This document shows, one piece after another, positions 1 through 8,057 of a stretch of 64,000 nucleotides of DNA. Source of the DNA: Epilithonimonas caeni DSM 17710 (GTDB taxonomy: Bacteria; Bacteroidota; Bacteroidia; Flavobacteriales; Weeksellaceae). Position numbers and translations under genes: made by a program. Under the pieces are notes generated by a model that saw only the letters and a program-made list of their open reading frames with translations, was not told the DNA's origin and did no database searches. Each line of letters begins with the position of its first letter. Position 1 is the stretch's first letter. The stretch covers positions 372,001 to 436,000 of the forward strand of contig NZ_AUFK01000013.1 in the NCBI RefSeq assembly GCF_000426465.1. Reading direction: 5' to 3'.

Positions 1-1
1 A

Positions 2-226
2 TATAAAGCATTACAAGAAATTCAAGTTCGCGACGGTTATATCGGTCCAATGTTAGAAACTTCCAAAGGCAGTAGGGATTTTGGCAAAGTCTATAAAGGA
101 GGCGGTCATCAATATGAAAGTTTGCAGAGGTTTGTCAGAGATGATGTTTTTATTCCAAGTTTAGACGCATCGGATAAAGGAAAAAAAATAGAAAGAATAG
201 AAGATTTTATTAAAACTTTAAAATAA
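2..226 (+). CDS. C-terminal part of an unidentified protein (gene enters from the left edge)
   Basis: An open frame enters from the window edge and runs 74 codons to TAA at 224-226. The visible residues are hydrophilic and end in a Lys-rich stretch. They contain a GKVYKGGGHQYE segment, which resembles the Gly-Gly-Gly-x-Gln-Tyr stretch near the end of some NAD-glycohydrolase (TNT-type) toxin tips, but this is only an impression. The next gene starts 9 bases after the stop and looks like a small single-domain protein, so a toxin-tip/immunity pair is possible. I cannot assign a function from this fragment. Confidence 0.55.
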   Translation, partial: YKALQEIQVRDGYIGPMLETSKGSRDFGKVYKGGGHQYESLQRFVRDDVFIPSLDASDKGKKIERIEDFIKTLK

Positions 227-235
227 ATAGCTGTA

Positions 236-806
236 ATGATAGAAAAAATCGAATTCTCAGTAGAAGGACAAAAAAAATACAATCTGTATAATAGAGAAGA
301 ATATCTATTGTATTTGGAAAAGAAAAGAATATGTTGGAATTCATCGAGCTCAAACTTGGATATTAGATGGCAAAAAAATAATTCCAAATTTTAAAGGAGG
401 CACTCCATCTTATAATTGGGATTGCATAATATTTGAAAAAGATAGTAAAACATTGGTTGTTTGTAATCCTGATGGTTCTGTTCGTTTTGAAGTTCCTGTA
501 CCGGATAAATTAATTCAAAGAGGAGAGTATGACAATCACTTTAAACTTTCTGAGTGGAAATCAAAAGAGATAGACAAAGATTATTATGTGATGAAATATG
601 AAGGATTTGATGATTACTTTGAATATAATGGAAAACATTATTTAAGTGTTTTATTAGGTAAGTATAATGAGAATGAAAATTTTGATGCCTATCTCCAGAT
701 GCGTTATTTAGATTGTGATACAGGAGAGTTTTTGCCTTTTACAAAAAAAATAATTCAAAGAATTCCAAATCCACATAGTTATACAGAAAACAGAGTAGAA
801 TTGTAA
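236..806 (+). pseudogene. Small soluble protein gene broken by a +1 frameshift; possible immunity protein
   Basis: The frame from ATG 236 reads MIEKIEFSVEGQKKYNLYN and then YLLYLEKKRIC, but ends in a stop around 390. A second frame picks up smoothly with GIHRAQTWILDGKKIIPNF and runs to TAA at 804-806. Joining the two near 330-340, by removing one T of TGTTGG, gives one continuous protein of about 189 residues without a signal peptide. So this is either a real frameshift or a one-base sequencing error. The protein is acidic, rich in Tyr and Trp, and lies directly behind a truncated larger gene, which is the usual position of an immunity gene. I do not recognise the family. Confidence 0.6.
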
Positions 807-883
807 TATTAAATCCCGATAGCGCGGATTGCAATCATAAGGTTTCGAACACTTATCGCGTCTCGCTCGTGCCCACCATAAAA

Positions 884-910
884 AAAGCAGTGATAACCAA
901 TCACTGCTTT
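884..910 (+). terminator. Terminator-like hairpin after the frameshifted gene
   Basis: Arms AAAGCAGTGAT and ATCACTGCTTT pair perfectly around the 5-base loop AACCA. A run of A precedes the left arm, so on the minus strand it would be followed by U. On the plus strand only a short T-run follows. It closes the 5' gene pair. Confidence 0.6.
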
Positions 911-955
911 GTCATTTAACACACATCGAAGTCTTAACAATTACCTATCATCTAG

Positions 956-1048
956 ACACACATTATCGAGTGGCATAAGCACATACGCTCGAGTGTGTCA
1001 TCCACACACGGCCGGGTGCGTTATACACACTCGTCCATGTGTGTCGTC
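956..1048. repeat. Array of four degenerate 21-25 base hairpin units
   Basis: Four consecutive units begin at 956, 981, 1004 and 1025. Each starts with ACACAC or ACATAC and, except the first, returns about 6-8 bases later with its complement GTGTGT or GTGCGT. Examples are ACATACGCTCGAGTGTGT and ACACACTCGTCCATGTGT. The stems are kept while the loop and linker bases change. The unit length is irregular and there are no spacers, so this is not a CRISPR array. It lies about 115 bases upstream of the WYL regulator promoter. Confidence 0.6.
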
Positions 1049-1163
1049 TTATTCTACTTTAGAGGAGTGTGGTTATAGACCTAGTATTAAGTTCATTCAA
1101 TATTCGGGAGAAGAAACTTATCCACAAAAAGAAAACACGACAAGTTTTGTCGCATTAAGAATT

Positions 1164-1171
1164 TATATTTG
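1164..1171 (+). promoter_or_regulatory. Bacteroidetes -7 box TATATTTG for the WYL regulator
   Basis: TATATTTG matches TAnnTTTG and lies 40 bases before the ATG at 1212. A TTG is present upstream at 1147, but the 14-base spacing is shorter than usual, so the -33 element is weak. Confidence 0.45.
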
Positions 1172-1211
1172 TGTAACAGAATTTAAAAACTAAATATTCC
1201 TACAACCATCA

Positions 1212-2150
1212 ATGAAAAAAGATTTTTACCTTACCAGATACTCTCTGATCATCAAAAGACTGGAGCGTTCGCCAGCCACATATCCCGAGCTGGAGAGCTA
1301 CCTTCTCAACTCCTTCGAGTTTCAGGATGCCAAGATCGTGAGCTACTCCATTCGTACGTTACAAAGGGATATCAAGGACATAGCGAATCTTTTCAATTTT
1401 GATATTCATAACAAGAAAAAGGGCGATAACCGCTACTATATAGAAAGCCGCCCCGTGATGGAGGTGGACGAGTACAACCAGCGTCTCATAGAATCTTTCC
1501 AGATCATGAACGCGGTGAACTCCCAACCCGACTTTGCAGAATTCGTCTATCTTGAAAACCGTACCCCGCGAGGGATACAGAACTTCTATGACCTCCTTTT
1601 CGCCATCAGGAACAAGAGGATCATAGAGTTTCAACATTTCAAATACAAGGACCAAAGCATCACTTCCAGAAAAGTGCATCCCATGGCACTCAAAGAGTCC
1701 AAGGACCGCTGGTATCTCATCGCCCTTGATACCAAAGATGAGAAACTTAAGGCTTTCGGATTAGATCGTATTAGCGAGCTTTCTGTAAGCAAAGCTGGAT
1801 TTAAGCTTCAGCAACGATTTGATCTGAAAGAACATTTCAAGAACGCCTTCGGAATCATGAATCTGGAAGAGCAACCCGAAAAAATCGTCATCCGCTCTAC
1901 AAAAGAACAGGCAGAATATCTCAAAAGTTCTCCCCTCCATCATTCGCAAAAGATCCAGAGAGAGACAGAAAAATCGGTGTATTTCATATACGACCTTTAT
2001 CCCACCTATGATTTCATTCAGGAAATCCTGTCATTTGGGAATCAGGTCAAGGTAATGGAGCCCAAGAGTCTCATCAGCAAAGTGAAGGAAACATTGGAAA
2101 AATCTATCCGGCAATACGATGACACCTCTGTAGAAGAGGAAAAAAGCTGA
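1212..2150 (+). CDS. WYL-domain transcriptional regulator
   Basis: The protein has 312 residues. Residues 1-75 form a winged helix-turn-helix-like region with the segment SIRTLQRDIKD. Residues about 125-200 form the WYL domain, with the signature DRWYLIALD (Trp167-Tyr168-Leu169) and the following FGLDRI. A C-terminal WCX-like extension follows. WYL proteins are DNA-binding regulators thought to sense a nucleic acid or nucleotide ligand, and they often control DNA-damage or defence genes; what this one controls is not visible. Its codon use is richer in G and C than the flanking genes. It sits 62 bases before the GH3 gene on the same strand, but that gene has its own promoter box. Confidence 0.85.
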   Translation: MKKDFYLTRYSLIIKRLERSPATYPELESYLLNSFEFQDAKIVSYSIRTLQRDIKDIANLFNFDIHNKKKGDNRYYIESRPVMEVDEYNQRLIESFQIMNAVNSQPDFAEFVYLENRTPRGIQNFYDLLFAIRNKRIIEFQHFKYKDQSITSRKVHPMALKESKDRWYLIALDTKDEKLKAFGLDRISELSVSKAGFKLQQRFDLKEHFKNAFGIMNLEEQPEKIVIRSTKEQAEYLKSSPLHHSQKIQRETEKSVYFIYDLYPTYDFIQEILSFGNQVKVMEPKSLISKVKETLEKSIRQYDDTSVEEEKS

Positions 2151-2198
2151 TATTTTTCTATTAAGACGATCAACATGTTTTCCATTCTCAAAATTTAT

Positions 2199-2206
2199 TA
2201 TATTTG
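2199..2206 (+). promoter_or_regulatory. -7 box TATATTTG just upstream of the GH3 gene
   Basis: TATATTTG ends only 6 bases before the ATG at 2213. Transcription would therefore begin at or next to the start codon and give a leaderless or nearly leaderless mRNA. No clear TTG lies at the expected distance. Confidence 0.45.
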
Positions 2207-2212
2207 TGAAGA

Positions 2213-3748
2213 ATGGCAACTAAAGCACTTTTTAACTCTGTCGTCAATTGGTTTATCCTCCAGAGGATAGATCAGATAGAACATTTTATAAAGTATCCCA
2301 AAGAAACCCAGGAGGGTCTCTTGTTCTCGCAGCTCTTTCATGCAGAAGAAACAGAGTATGGACAGAAGTATGGCTTCAGTTCCATTTCCAATTACCGCGA
2401 TTTTCAGAAAAAAGTCCCTATTGTATGCTATGAGGATTTCGAACCTTATATAGAAAAAGCTAGGCAAGGCCAGAAAGATGTTTTTTGGCCGGGAGTGATC
2501 AGGCAATTTGCTAAATCCTCCGGAACGACAAATGCCAAAAGTAAGTATATCCCTATTACAGATGAAAGCCTGGAAGATTGCCATTACAAGGCGGGCAAAG
2601 ACATGGTTGCCCTGTATGTCAACAATCACCCGGAAAGCGAGCTGTTCCAGCACAAGAATCTCAGATTGGGAGGTAGTGCAGAGATGTATCAGGACTTCAA
2701 CACTAAGTTCGGCGACCTGTCTGCTATTCTGATCGAGAATCTTCCGTTCTGGGTAGAGATCATCAATACACCAAGTAAAAAGATCTCACTGATGTCCGAG
2801 TGGGAAACCAAGATGAGAGCGATTATCGGGGAAGTGAAAAATGAGGATGTGGGAAGTCTTACCGGTGTTCCAAGCTGGATGATGGTCCTGTTGCAAAGGA
2901 CGTTGCAAGAGACAGGGAAAAATAGCATCGGAGAACTTTGGCCAAATCTGGAGGTTTTCTTCCATGGTGGGATCAGTTTCAAACCTTATAAAAATCAGTA
3001 TAAAGAGATCATAGGGAAGGATATCCGATATTATGAGATATACAATGCTTCCGAAGGCTTTTTTGCAATCCAGGACCAGGCTGGTAGTGATGAGATGTTA
3101 TTGATGCTCGATTACGGGATTTTTTACGAGTTCATTCCAATGGACAAGTATTATGAAGGAGTTCGTGAGGCAATCCCAATTTCGGAGGTTGAGCTGGATA
3201 AAAATTACGCAGTTGTTATCACTACCAATGGTGGACTTTGGCGTTATCTGATTGGTGATACCGTGAAGTTTACATCGATCCATCCCTTCAGAATTAAGAT
3301 TTCAGGACGGACAAAACATTACATCAATGCTTTTGGGGAGGAGCTGATGATAGATAATGTGGAAACGGCTCTTAAAATTACTTGTGAACATTTGGATGCA
3401 AGTATCTCCGATTACACAGGAGCTCCGGTTTTTATGACAAATGAAAGCAAAGGTTGCCATGAATGGATCTTCGAATTCACAAAAAAACCGAATGATATCA
3501 AAGAATTTACAGAAGTATTTGACAGAACACTTAAAACTTTAAATTCTGATTACGAAGCAAAACGCTACAATAATATTACATTAAGATGTCCGATCGTGCA
3601 TTTTGCGAAGCCAAATCTATTTTACGAATGGATGGCAAGCCGCGGAAAGTTAGGAGGACAGAACAAAGTTCCGAGATTGAGCAACGACCGACAGTACATC
3701 GAACCATTGCTGGAACTTAACCAATCAATTCCTTCGCCTGAGAAATAG
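2213..3748 (+). CDS. GH3-family acyl-adenylating enzyme
   Basis: The 511-residue protein matches the GH3 (auxin-responsive promoter) family of the ANL adenylating superfamily. The phosphate loop KSSGTTNAKSK is at residues 101-111. Later come the adenine-binding region YNASEGFF and the hinge GRTKHYINAFGEEL, followed by the small C-terminal domain. Plant members join amino acids to jasmonate or auxin via an acyl-AMP; the substrate of the bacterial versions is unknown. There is no signal peptide, so it is cytoplasmic. The last 32 bases overlap the 3' end of recN on the other strand. The length is near the usual 500-600 residues. Confidence 0.85.
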   Translation: MATKALFNSVVNWFILQRIDQIEHFIKYPKETQEGLLFSQLFHAEETEYGQKYGFSSISNYRDFQKKVPIVCYEDFEPYIEKARQGQKDVFWPGVIRQFAKSSGTTNAKSKYIPITDESLEDCHYKAGKDMVALYVNNHPESELFQHKNLRLGGSAEMYQDFNTKFGDLSAILIENLPFWVEIINTPSKKISLMSEWETKMRAIIGEVKNEDVGSLTGVPSWMMVLLQRTLQETGKNSIGELWPNLEVFFHGGISFKPYKNQYKEIIGKDIRYYEIYNASEGFFAIQDQAGSDEMLLMLDYGIFYEFIPMDKYYEGVREAIPISEVELDKNYAVVITTNGGLWRYLIGDTVKFTSIHPFRIKISGRTKHYINAFGEELMIDNVETALKITCEHLDASISDYTGAPVFMTNESKGCHEWIFEFTKKPNDIKEFTEVFDRTLKTLNSDYEAKRYNNITLRCPIVHFAKPNLFYEWMASRGKLGGQNKVPRLSNDRQYIEPLLELNQSIPSPEK

Positions 3749-5366
3749 CCGCATCTGTAATCTTTGAGCCTGATATCAATTGTGCGATCTCGTTCAGTTT
3801 TTCATCCTCGGAGAGTTTAACAATGGTTGTCTTGGTAATTCCGTTTTCATCGAATTTCACCACTTTGTAATTCTCGTTTCCTTTTGCTGCAACTTGTGCA
3901 AGATGGGTGATCACGATAAGCTGAAGGTCTTGTGACATTTCCTTCATCAGTTTTCCCATTTCTTCGGCAATTCTTCCGGAAACACCGGTGTCAATTTCGT
4001 CAAGAATCAAAGTTGGAAGTGCATTGTTCTCGGCCATTATCTTTTTGATGGCGAGCATTACTCTGGAACGTTCTCCGCCGGAAACCGCACTTTGGATTGG
4101 CTTTAATGGAAAGCCGGAATTGGCCTGAAACAAGATCTGAATATTATTTTTCCCAAATAAATTGAATGATGAGGAGTCTGTTAAATCAATTTTCAGAACA
4201 GCTTTTTCCAGACCTAATTGAGCAAATATCTCTTTAGCTTGATTTTCCAGGTTTCCAGAGAATTTCAACCGGTTCTCTGATAATTTTTTGCTCAGAGAGT
4301 CAAGTTCTTTTTCAATGGTTTTAAGGCTTTTCTCTTTTTCTTCGATTTGACCTTCAATTGATTCAAGAGAGTTTTGTGTTGCAGATAATTCGTCTCTTAT
4401 TGCCAAAAGTCCATTGATGTCATTCACCTGATGTTTTAGAAATAAAGCGTTCAATCGGTTGACTGTTGTCAGTAAAGCTTGCAAAAGGTTGGGGTCGATT
4501 TCTAGACCTTCTGCTTTATTTTCAATTTCCGTATTGATGTCTTTCAGCTCCAGATAACAGGTTTCCAGTCTTTCGCTGAGGTCTTGATATTCTGAAGAGA
4601 GTTCAGAGAGTTTGGAGATCTTGTTTTTAACATCGAAGAGACTTGATAAGATCCCGAAATCGTCTTGATTTAATTTGGAAATAGTTTCCGAAAGATATTC
4701 ACTGATCTGTTCTGCATTTTCTTGTGTGCCGAGTTGATTTTGGATTTCCCCATAATCCAGATCATCCAGCTGTAATTCTTCTAGCTCGGCAAGTAGAAAG
4801 TTTTTATAATCGGATTCTTTGTTATTTTCTGCCAAAGCAGATCTCAGTTGCTCGATTTCTCGTTTTATGGTCTGATGATTGCCGAAATATTTTTGATAAT
4901 CTGATAGCAACGTTTTATTTTTTGCCAATCCATCGAGAATGCCGAATTGGAATTGCTCCGAGAAAAGATCGGACGTTTCGAATTGTGAATGGATATCGAT
5001 CAGTTTCGATGACAGCTCCTTCAGAATGTCCAGCGTTACAGGTACATCATTGATGAAGGCTCGGGACTTTCCGTTTGGTAAAATCTCTCTTCTGATGATG
5101 GTTTGTCCGTCAAAATCCAGGTCATTCTCTTCGAAGAAATCTCTGAAGTTTTCAGTGATTTTGAACTCGGTTTCTACAATACTTTTAGCATCAGATTTTG
5201 CAAAGGATTTAACATCCGCCCTTTCGCCCATGATCAGGCGAAGTGCTCCAAGAATAATTGATTTCCCGGCACCGGTTTCTCCGGTAATGACTTGTAATCC
5301 GGTTTTCAGGTCGATTTCCAACCGGTCGATCAACGCAAAATTTTGTATGAAAATTCTTGAAAGCAT
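3717..5366 (-). CDS. recN: DNA repair ATPase RecN
   Basis: This 549-residue SMC-like protein helps repair double-strand breaks by holding or processing DNA ends. The Walker A motif GETGAGKS is at residues 29-36. Two long coiled-coil arms fill the middle (about 160-370). The ABC signature VSGGERSRV and Walker B LPTLILDEIDTGVSG are in the last third. Length equals the Escherichia coli protein. It is the last gene of the minus-strand group bamD-rpoZ-coaBC-porD-recN, with 37 bases separating it from porD. Its 3' end overlaps the convergent GH3 gene. Confidence 0.95.
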   Translation of the reverse strand: MLSRIFIQNFALIDRLEIDLKTGLQVITGETGAGKSIILGALRLIMGERADVKSFAKSDAKSIVETEFKITENFRDFFEENDLDFDGQTIIRREILPNGKSRAFINDVPVTLDILKELSSKLIDIHSQFETSDLFSEQFQFGILDGLAKNKTLLSDYQKYFGNHQTIKREIEQLRSALAENNKESDYKNFLLAELEELQLDDLDYGEIQNQLGTQENAEQISEYLSETISKLNQDDFGILSSLFDVKNKISKLSELSSEYQDLSERLETCYLELKDINTEIENKAEGLEIDPNLLQALLTTVNRLNALFLKHQVNDINGLLAIRDELSATQNSLESIEGQIEEKEKSLKTIEKELDSLSKKLSENRLKFSGNLENQAKEIFAQLGLEKAVLKIDLTDSSSFNLFGKNNIQILFQANSGFPLKPIQSAVSGGERSRVMLAIKKIMAENNALPTLILDEIDTGVSGRIAEEMGKLMKEMSQDLQLIVITHLAQVAAKGNENYKVVKFDENGITKTTIVKLSEDEKLNEIAQLISGSKITDAAISQAKELIG

Positions 5367-5403
5367 GATTTTTAATTATTAATCGTCAATTATTAATTAA
5401 AAA

Positions 5404-6309
5404 TTATTTCCATTTGTCCCACTTGGTGTCGATGTCTTTTGGAGAGAAGGTACTCATCAAAGTTTTAAGCTCACTGATGTTCACAGATGTATTAGGTCCG
5501 CTGTTGAAAATGTTGAAAATCTCGGTGCTTTTTGTTTCCATGAAAACGCCGAATGGGTAATTCATCTGGAAATTATTATCATAGAACTTCAACTGCATAA
5601 GAGATTCTGCGATAATTTTTTTCGCGGGGTTTTGGTCTTGTTTGGCCAGATTGTCCAGACCTGATCTATGATAACTATAGTAAACCGTCCTAAGTGTAGA
5701 TGTATTTTCATTCTGCAGACCACTTATCAGCGCACCTCTGTTTCGTTGACTTTCCACGGCATTCCAGCCACCATAATTTTGGTTTTGTGCGTTTTGCGAG
5801 ATCTTGAAAGCTTTATCGAACCATGGCTGTCCGCCTTTCAGCTGGAAACTGTCTCCATCATAGCCCAAGATCACATAAACATAGAAGCTGATCACATCAA
5901 TAAGATTTTTACCGGAAAATTGTCTTTCGTTGAAGATAAGGTTCTCGTTCTCATTGTATTCGAAAGCAAAATTAGTGTCATTCACATTGATCAGAGGCGA
6001 TTCGTACTGGGAGTTGAAAACAGGTCTGGTTGCTTGTACGACAATTGACCCTTTGAAAGCATTGTTTGCGGTCCGTTCAGAAAGTACTATGGCAAAATTA
6101 CATTTGATCTTTTCGAAGTTCTGAAGCTTTTTTCCCGTCCAGCTCGTATTGTTGATGAAGTCGCGTAAGGATTTTTCGAGTGTTCTGAAAACCTGTGTGT
6201 TACTTCCTTGGATTTGTTGATTGTTGATCTGTACCGTTGCTAAAAGCTCTTGTGAGAAGGTATTTTGAGCGAAAAATAAAGCACAGATTATATAAAGTAG
6301 TTTTTTCAT
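5404..6309 (-). CDS. porD: PorD-like protein (DUF4835), type IX secretion associated
   Basis: The 301-residue protein starts with a signal peptide (MKKLLYIICALFFAQNTFSQ) and is periplasmic or outer-membrane attached. Its sequence, including the KKLQNFEKIKC and YVYVILGYDGDSF segments and the end DIDTKWDKWK, fits the DUF4835 family of Bacteroidota. In flavobacteria this family is usually annotated as PorD of the type IX secretion system. The order coaBC-this gene-recN is one I recognise from flavobacterial genomes. The role in secretion rests on that family annotation, not on a visible catalytic motif. Confidence 0.75.
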   Translation of the reverse strand: MKKLLYIICALFFAQNTFSQELLATVQINNQQIQGSNTQVFRTLEKSLRDFINNTSWTGKKLQNFEKIKCNFAIVLSERTANNAFKGSIVVQATRPVFNSQYESPLINVNDTNFAFEYNENENLIFNERQFSGKNLIDVISFYVYVILGYDGDSFQLKGGQPWFDKAFKISQNAQNQNYGGWNAVESQRNRGALISGLQNENTSTLRTVYYSYHRSGLDNLAKQDQNPAKKIIAESLMQLKFYDNNFQMNYPFGVFMETKSTEIFNIFNSGPNTSVNISELKTLMSTFSPKDIDTKWDKWK

Positions 6310-6400
6310 TCTTATAAAAGTGTCTGTAAAAATAAGGAATCTTTGTTAAAGTTCAGAATCTAAATTCCGATAAGAACATAACGGGTTTTCGGTTATTTTG

Positions 6401-7594
6401 TTACAATTTTTGCTCAATAAAATTTAATATGTCATTAGCAACTTCTTCTTTTGATTTCAAATCGAAAGAATGTTCCTCGGTTGGCGTGAATATTTTGATC
6501 TTATTTGTCGGATTCGCAAAACCGGCGCCTTCATCACGAAGCGAATTGAGGATGATCATGTCCAGATTTTTCTTGATCAATTTCCCTTTTGCATTCTCTT
6601 CCTCATTCTGGGTTTCTAAAGCAAATCCAACCAAAAATTGATGAGATTTCTGCTCTCCCATTGTTTTAAGAATGTCCTTGTTCTTGACCAATTCTATTGT
6701 CAGTTCATTTTCACTTTTCTTTATTTTTTCAGTTGCTTTTACTTTTGGGGTGTAATCGGCAACGGCAGCACTCATTATTGCAATATCTACGTTTTCATAA
6801 TATTTGAAGACTTCGTCAAACATTTCCTGAGCCGAGGTCACTTTATGAAGTGTGATATTTTTATCATCTACTTTTTCAGAAGACGGACCGGAGATCAATA
6901 TGACCTCTGCTCCTTTTTTGGCTGCTTTTTTTGCAATTTCAAACCCCATTTTCCCAGAAGAATGATTCCCAATGAACCTTACCGGATCAATGTTCTCATA
7001 AGTAGGGCCAGCGGTGATGAGGAATTTTTTCCCTGCGAAACTTAAACCATCATCAGAAAATTGATCTTGTAAGAATTTTAAAATTGTTTCGGTCTCGGCC
7101 AATCTGCCTTGTCCGATCAATCCGCTTGCTAACTCACCAAATTCTGCCGGGATGATTCTATGTCCAAAACTTTCTGCAATTTGAAGATTCCTTTTTACAG
7201 TCGGATGTACGTACATATCGAGATCCATAGCTGGAGCAACAATAACGGGACATTTTGCCGACATATAAACTGCCATAAGAAAATTGTCACAGATTCCGCC
7301 GGTTATCTTGGCCAATGTGTTTGCTGTGCAAGGTGCGATCAGTATAATATCTGCCCAAAGTGCCAACTCTACATGATTGTTCCAGCTTTTATGCTCGTCA
7401 TAAAAATCAGTGAAGACGTCGTTTTTAGAAAGTGTAGAGAGTGTAAGCGGCGATACGAAATCTTCTGCCGATCTTGTCAGGATAACTTTTACTTCCGCAC
7501 CATTTTTGATAAGGTCCCGAACAAGATAGTTCATTTTGTATGCAGCGATTCCTCCGGTGATTCCCAAGATGATTTTTTTGCCTTGCAAGCTCAT
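6401..7594 (-). CDS. coaBC: Bifunctional phosphopantothenoylcysteine decarboxylase/phosphopantothenate-cysteine ligase
   Basis: The protein of 397 residues makes 4'-phosphopantetheine in coenzyme A synthesis. Residues 1 to about 180 are the flavin-dependent CoaC domain, with ITGGIAAYK, NHVEL, APCTANTLAK and PAMDLDMY. The rest is the CoaB ligase, with ITAGPTYENIDPVRFIGN, the substrate loop AAVADYTP and the lysine-rich KIKK segment. At the position of the classical catalytic ACGD cysteine it reads LASGLIGQGRLAE with no Cys; other Bacteroidota also deviate here. It lies between the rpoZ terminator and porD. Confidence 0.93.
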   Translation of the reverse strand: MSLQGKKIILGITGGIAAYKMNYLVRDLIKNGAEVKVILTRSAEDFVSPLTLSTLSKNDVFTDFYDEHKSWNNHVELALWADIILIAPCTANTLAKITGGICDNFLMAVYMSAKCPVIVAPAMDLDMYVHPTVKRNLQIAESFGHRIIPAEFGELASGLIGQGRLAETETILKFLQDQFSDDGLSFAGKKFLITAGPTYENIDPVRFIGNHSSGKMGFEIAKKAAKKGAEVILISGPSSEKVDDKNITLHKVTSAQEMFDEVFKYYENVDIAIMSAAVADYTPKVKATEKIKKSENELTIELVKNKDILKTMGEQKSHQFLVGFALETQNEEENAKGKLIKKNLDMIILNSLRDEGAGFANPTNKIKIFTPTEEHSFDLKSKEEVANDILNFIEQKL

Positions 7595-7641
7595 TTTTGC
7601 CTTTGATTTTTATTAACGAAAGTATTAATAATTTTATTAAC

Positions 7642-7673
7642 AAAAAAACCATCTCATTATAGAATGAGATGGT
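7642..7673 (-). terminator. Intrinsic terminator between rpoZ and coaBC
   Basis: Arms ACCATCTCATT (7648-7658) and AATGAGATGGT (7663-7673) form an 11-bp stem with a 4-base loop. The A-run at 7642-7648 gives a U-run on the minus-strand transcript. It ends the bamD-rpoZ transcript and insulates coaBC-porD-recN, at least partly. Confidence 0.85.
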
Positions 7674-7698
7674 CTTTGTCTTTTATCGATAAGCAGAA

Positions 7699-8022
7699 TT
7701 AGTTTCTTTCTTCTGTTTTTCTAAAATATATTTCATCGTCCAACCATTCTTTGATGGCGATAGAAGTTGGCTTTGGCATTTTTTCGTAATGTTTAGAGAT
7801 CTCTATTTGTTCTCTGTTTTCGAAAACTTCTTCCAAAGTTGAATTGTGAACAGCGAATTCGTCTAATTTGCCATGCAGTTCAGAACGGATCTCAGCATTG
7901 ATCTGCTCTGCTCTTTTGCCCATGATCACGATAGCCTCATAGATGCTACCTACTTTTTCTTCGATCTTGTCTTTGTCGTAAGTGATCGTACTTATTTCTG
8001 CTTTTGTATCTTTAACACTCAT
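7699..8022 (-). CDS. rpoZ: RNA polymerase omega subunit (Rpb6/RpoZ-like, Bacteroidota type)
   Basis: This 107-residue protein carries the omega/Rpb6-like core GSIYEAIVIMGKRAEQI, which clamps the beta-prime subunit during RNA polymerase assembly. The N-terminal segment and C-terminal tail (IKEWLDDEIYFRKTEERN) are typical of the Bacteroidota version. It lies 35 bases after bamD and before a strong terminator, so the two are probably co-transcribed. Confidence 0.85.
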   Translation of the reverse strand: MSVKDTKAEISTITYDKDKIEEKVGSIYEAIVIMGKRAEQINAEIRSELHGKLDEFAVHNSTLEEVFENREQIEISKHYEKMPKPTSIAIKEWLDDEIYFRKTEERN

Positions 8023-8057
8023 ATGGCGAAATTATTTTGGGATTGCAAATATACTAA

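Larger units (their letters stand above)
807..1211. other. Intergenic region with terminator, hairpin array and WYL-gene promoter
   Basis: This 405-base gap holds a short GC-richer stretch (about 815-870), a terminator-like hairpin (884-910), four tandem hairpin-like units (956-1048) and a TATATTTG promoter box (1164-1171). An open frame at 909-1193 spans the hairpins, but its composition follows the repeats and it is not believed to be a gene. Confidence 0.6.

Noticed and set aside
956-1048. CRISPR array
   Set aside because: Units are 21-25 bases with no separate unique spacers, repeats are degenerate, and no cas gene is present.
909-1193. Open frame across the hairpin array
   Set aside because: Its sequence simply follows the repeated ACACAC/GTGTGT units, it has no ribosome site, and the region has the promoter of the WYL gene inside it.
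4939-5382. Open frame antisense to recN
   Set aside because: Low-complexity Ser/Phe-rich shadow of the real recN frame; no promoter or ribosome site.
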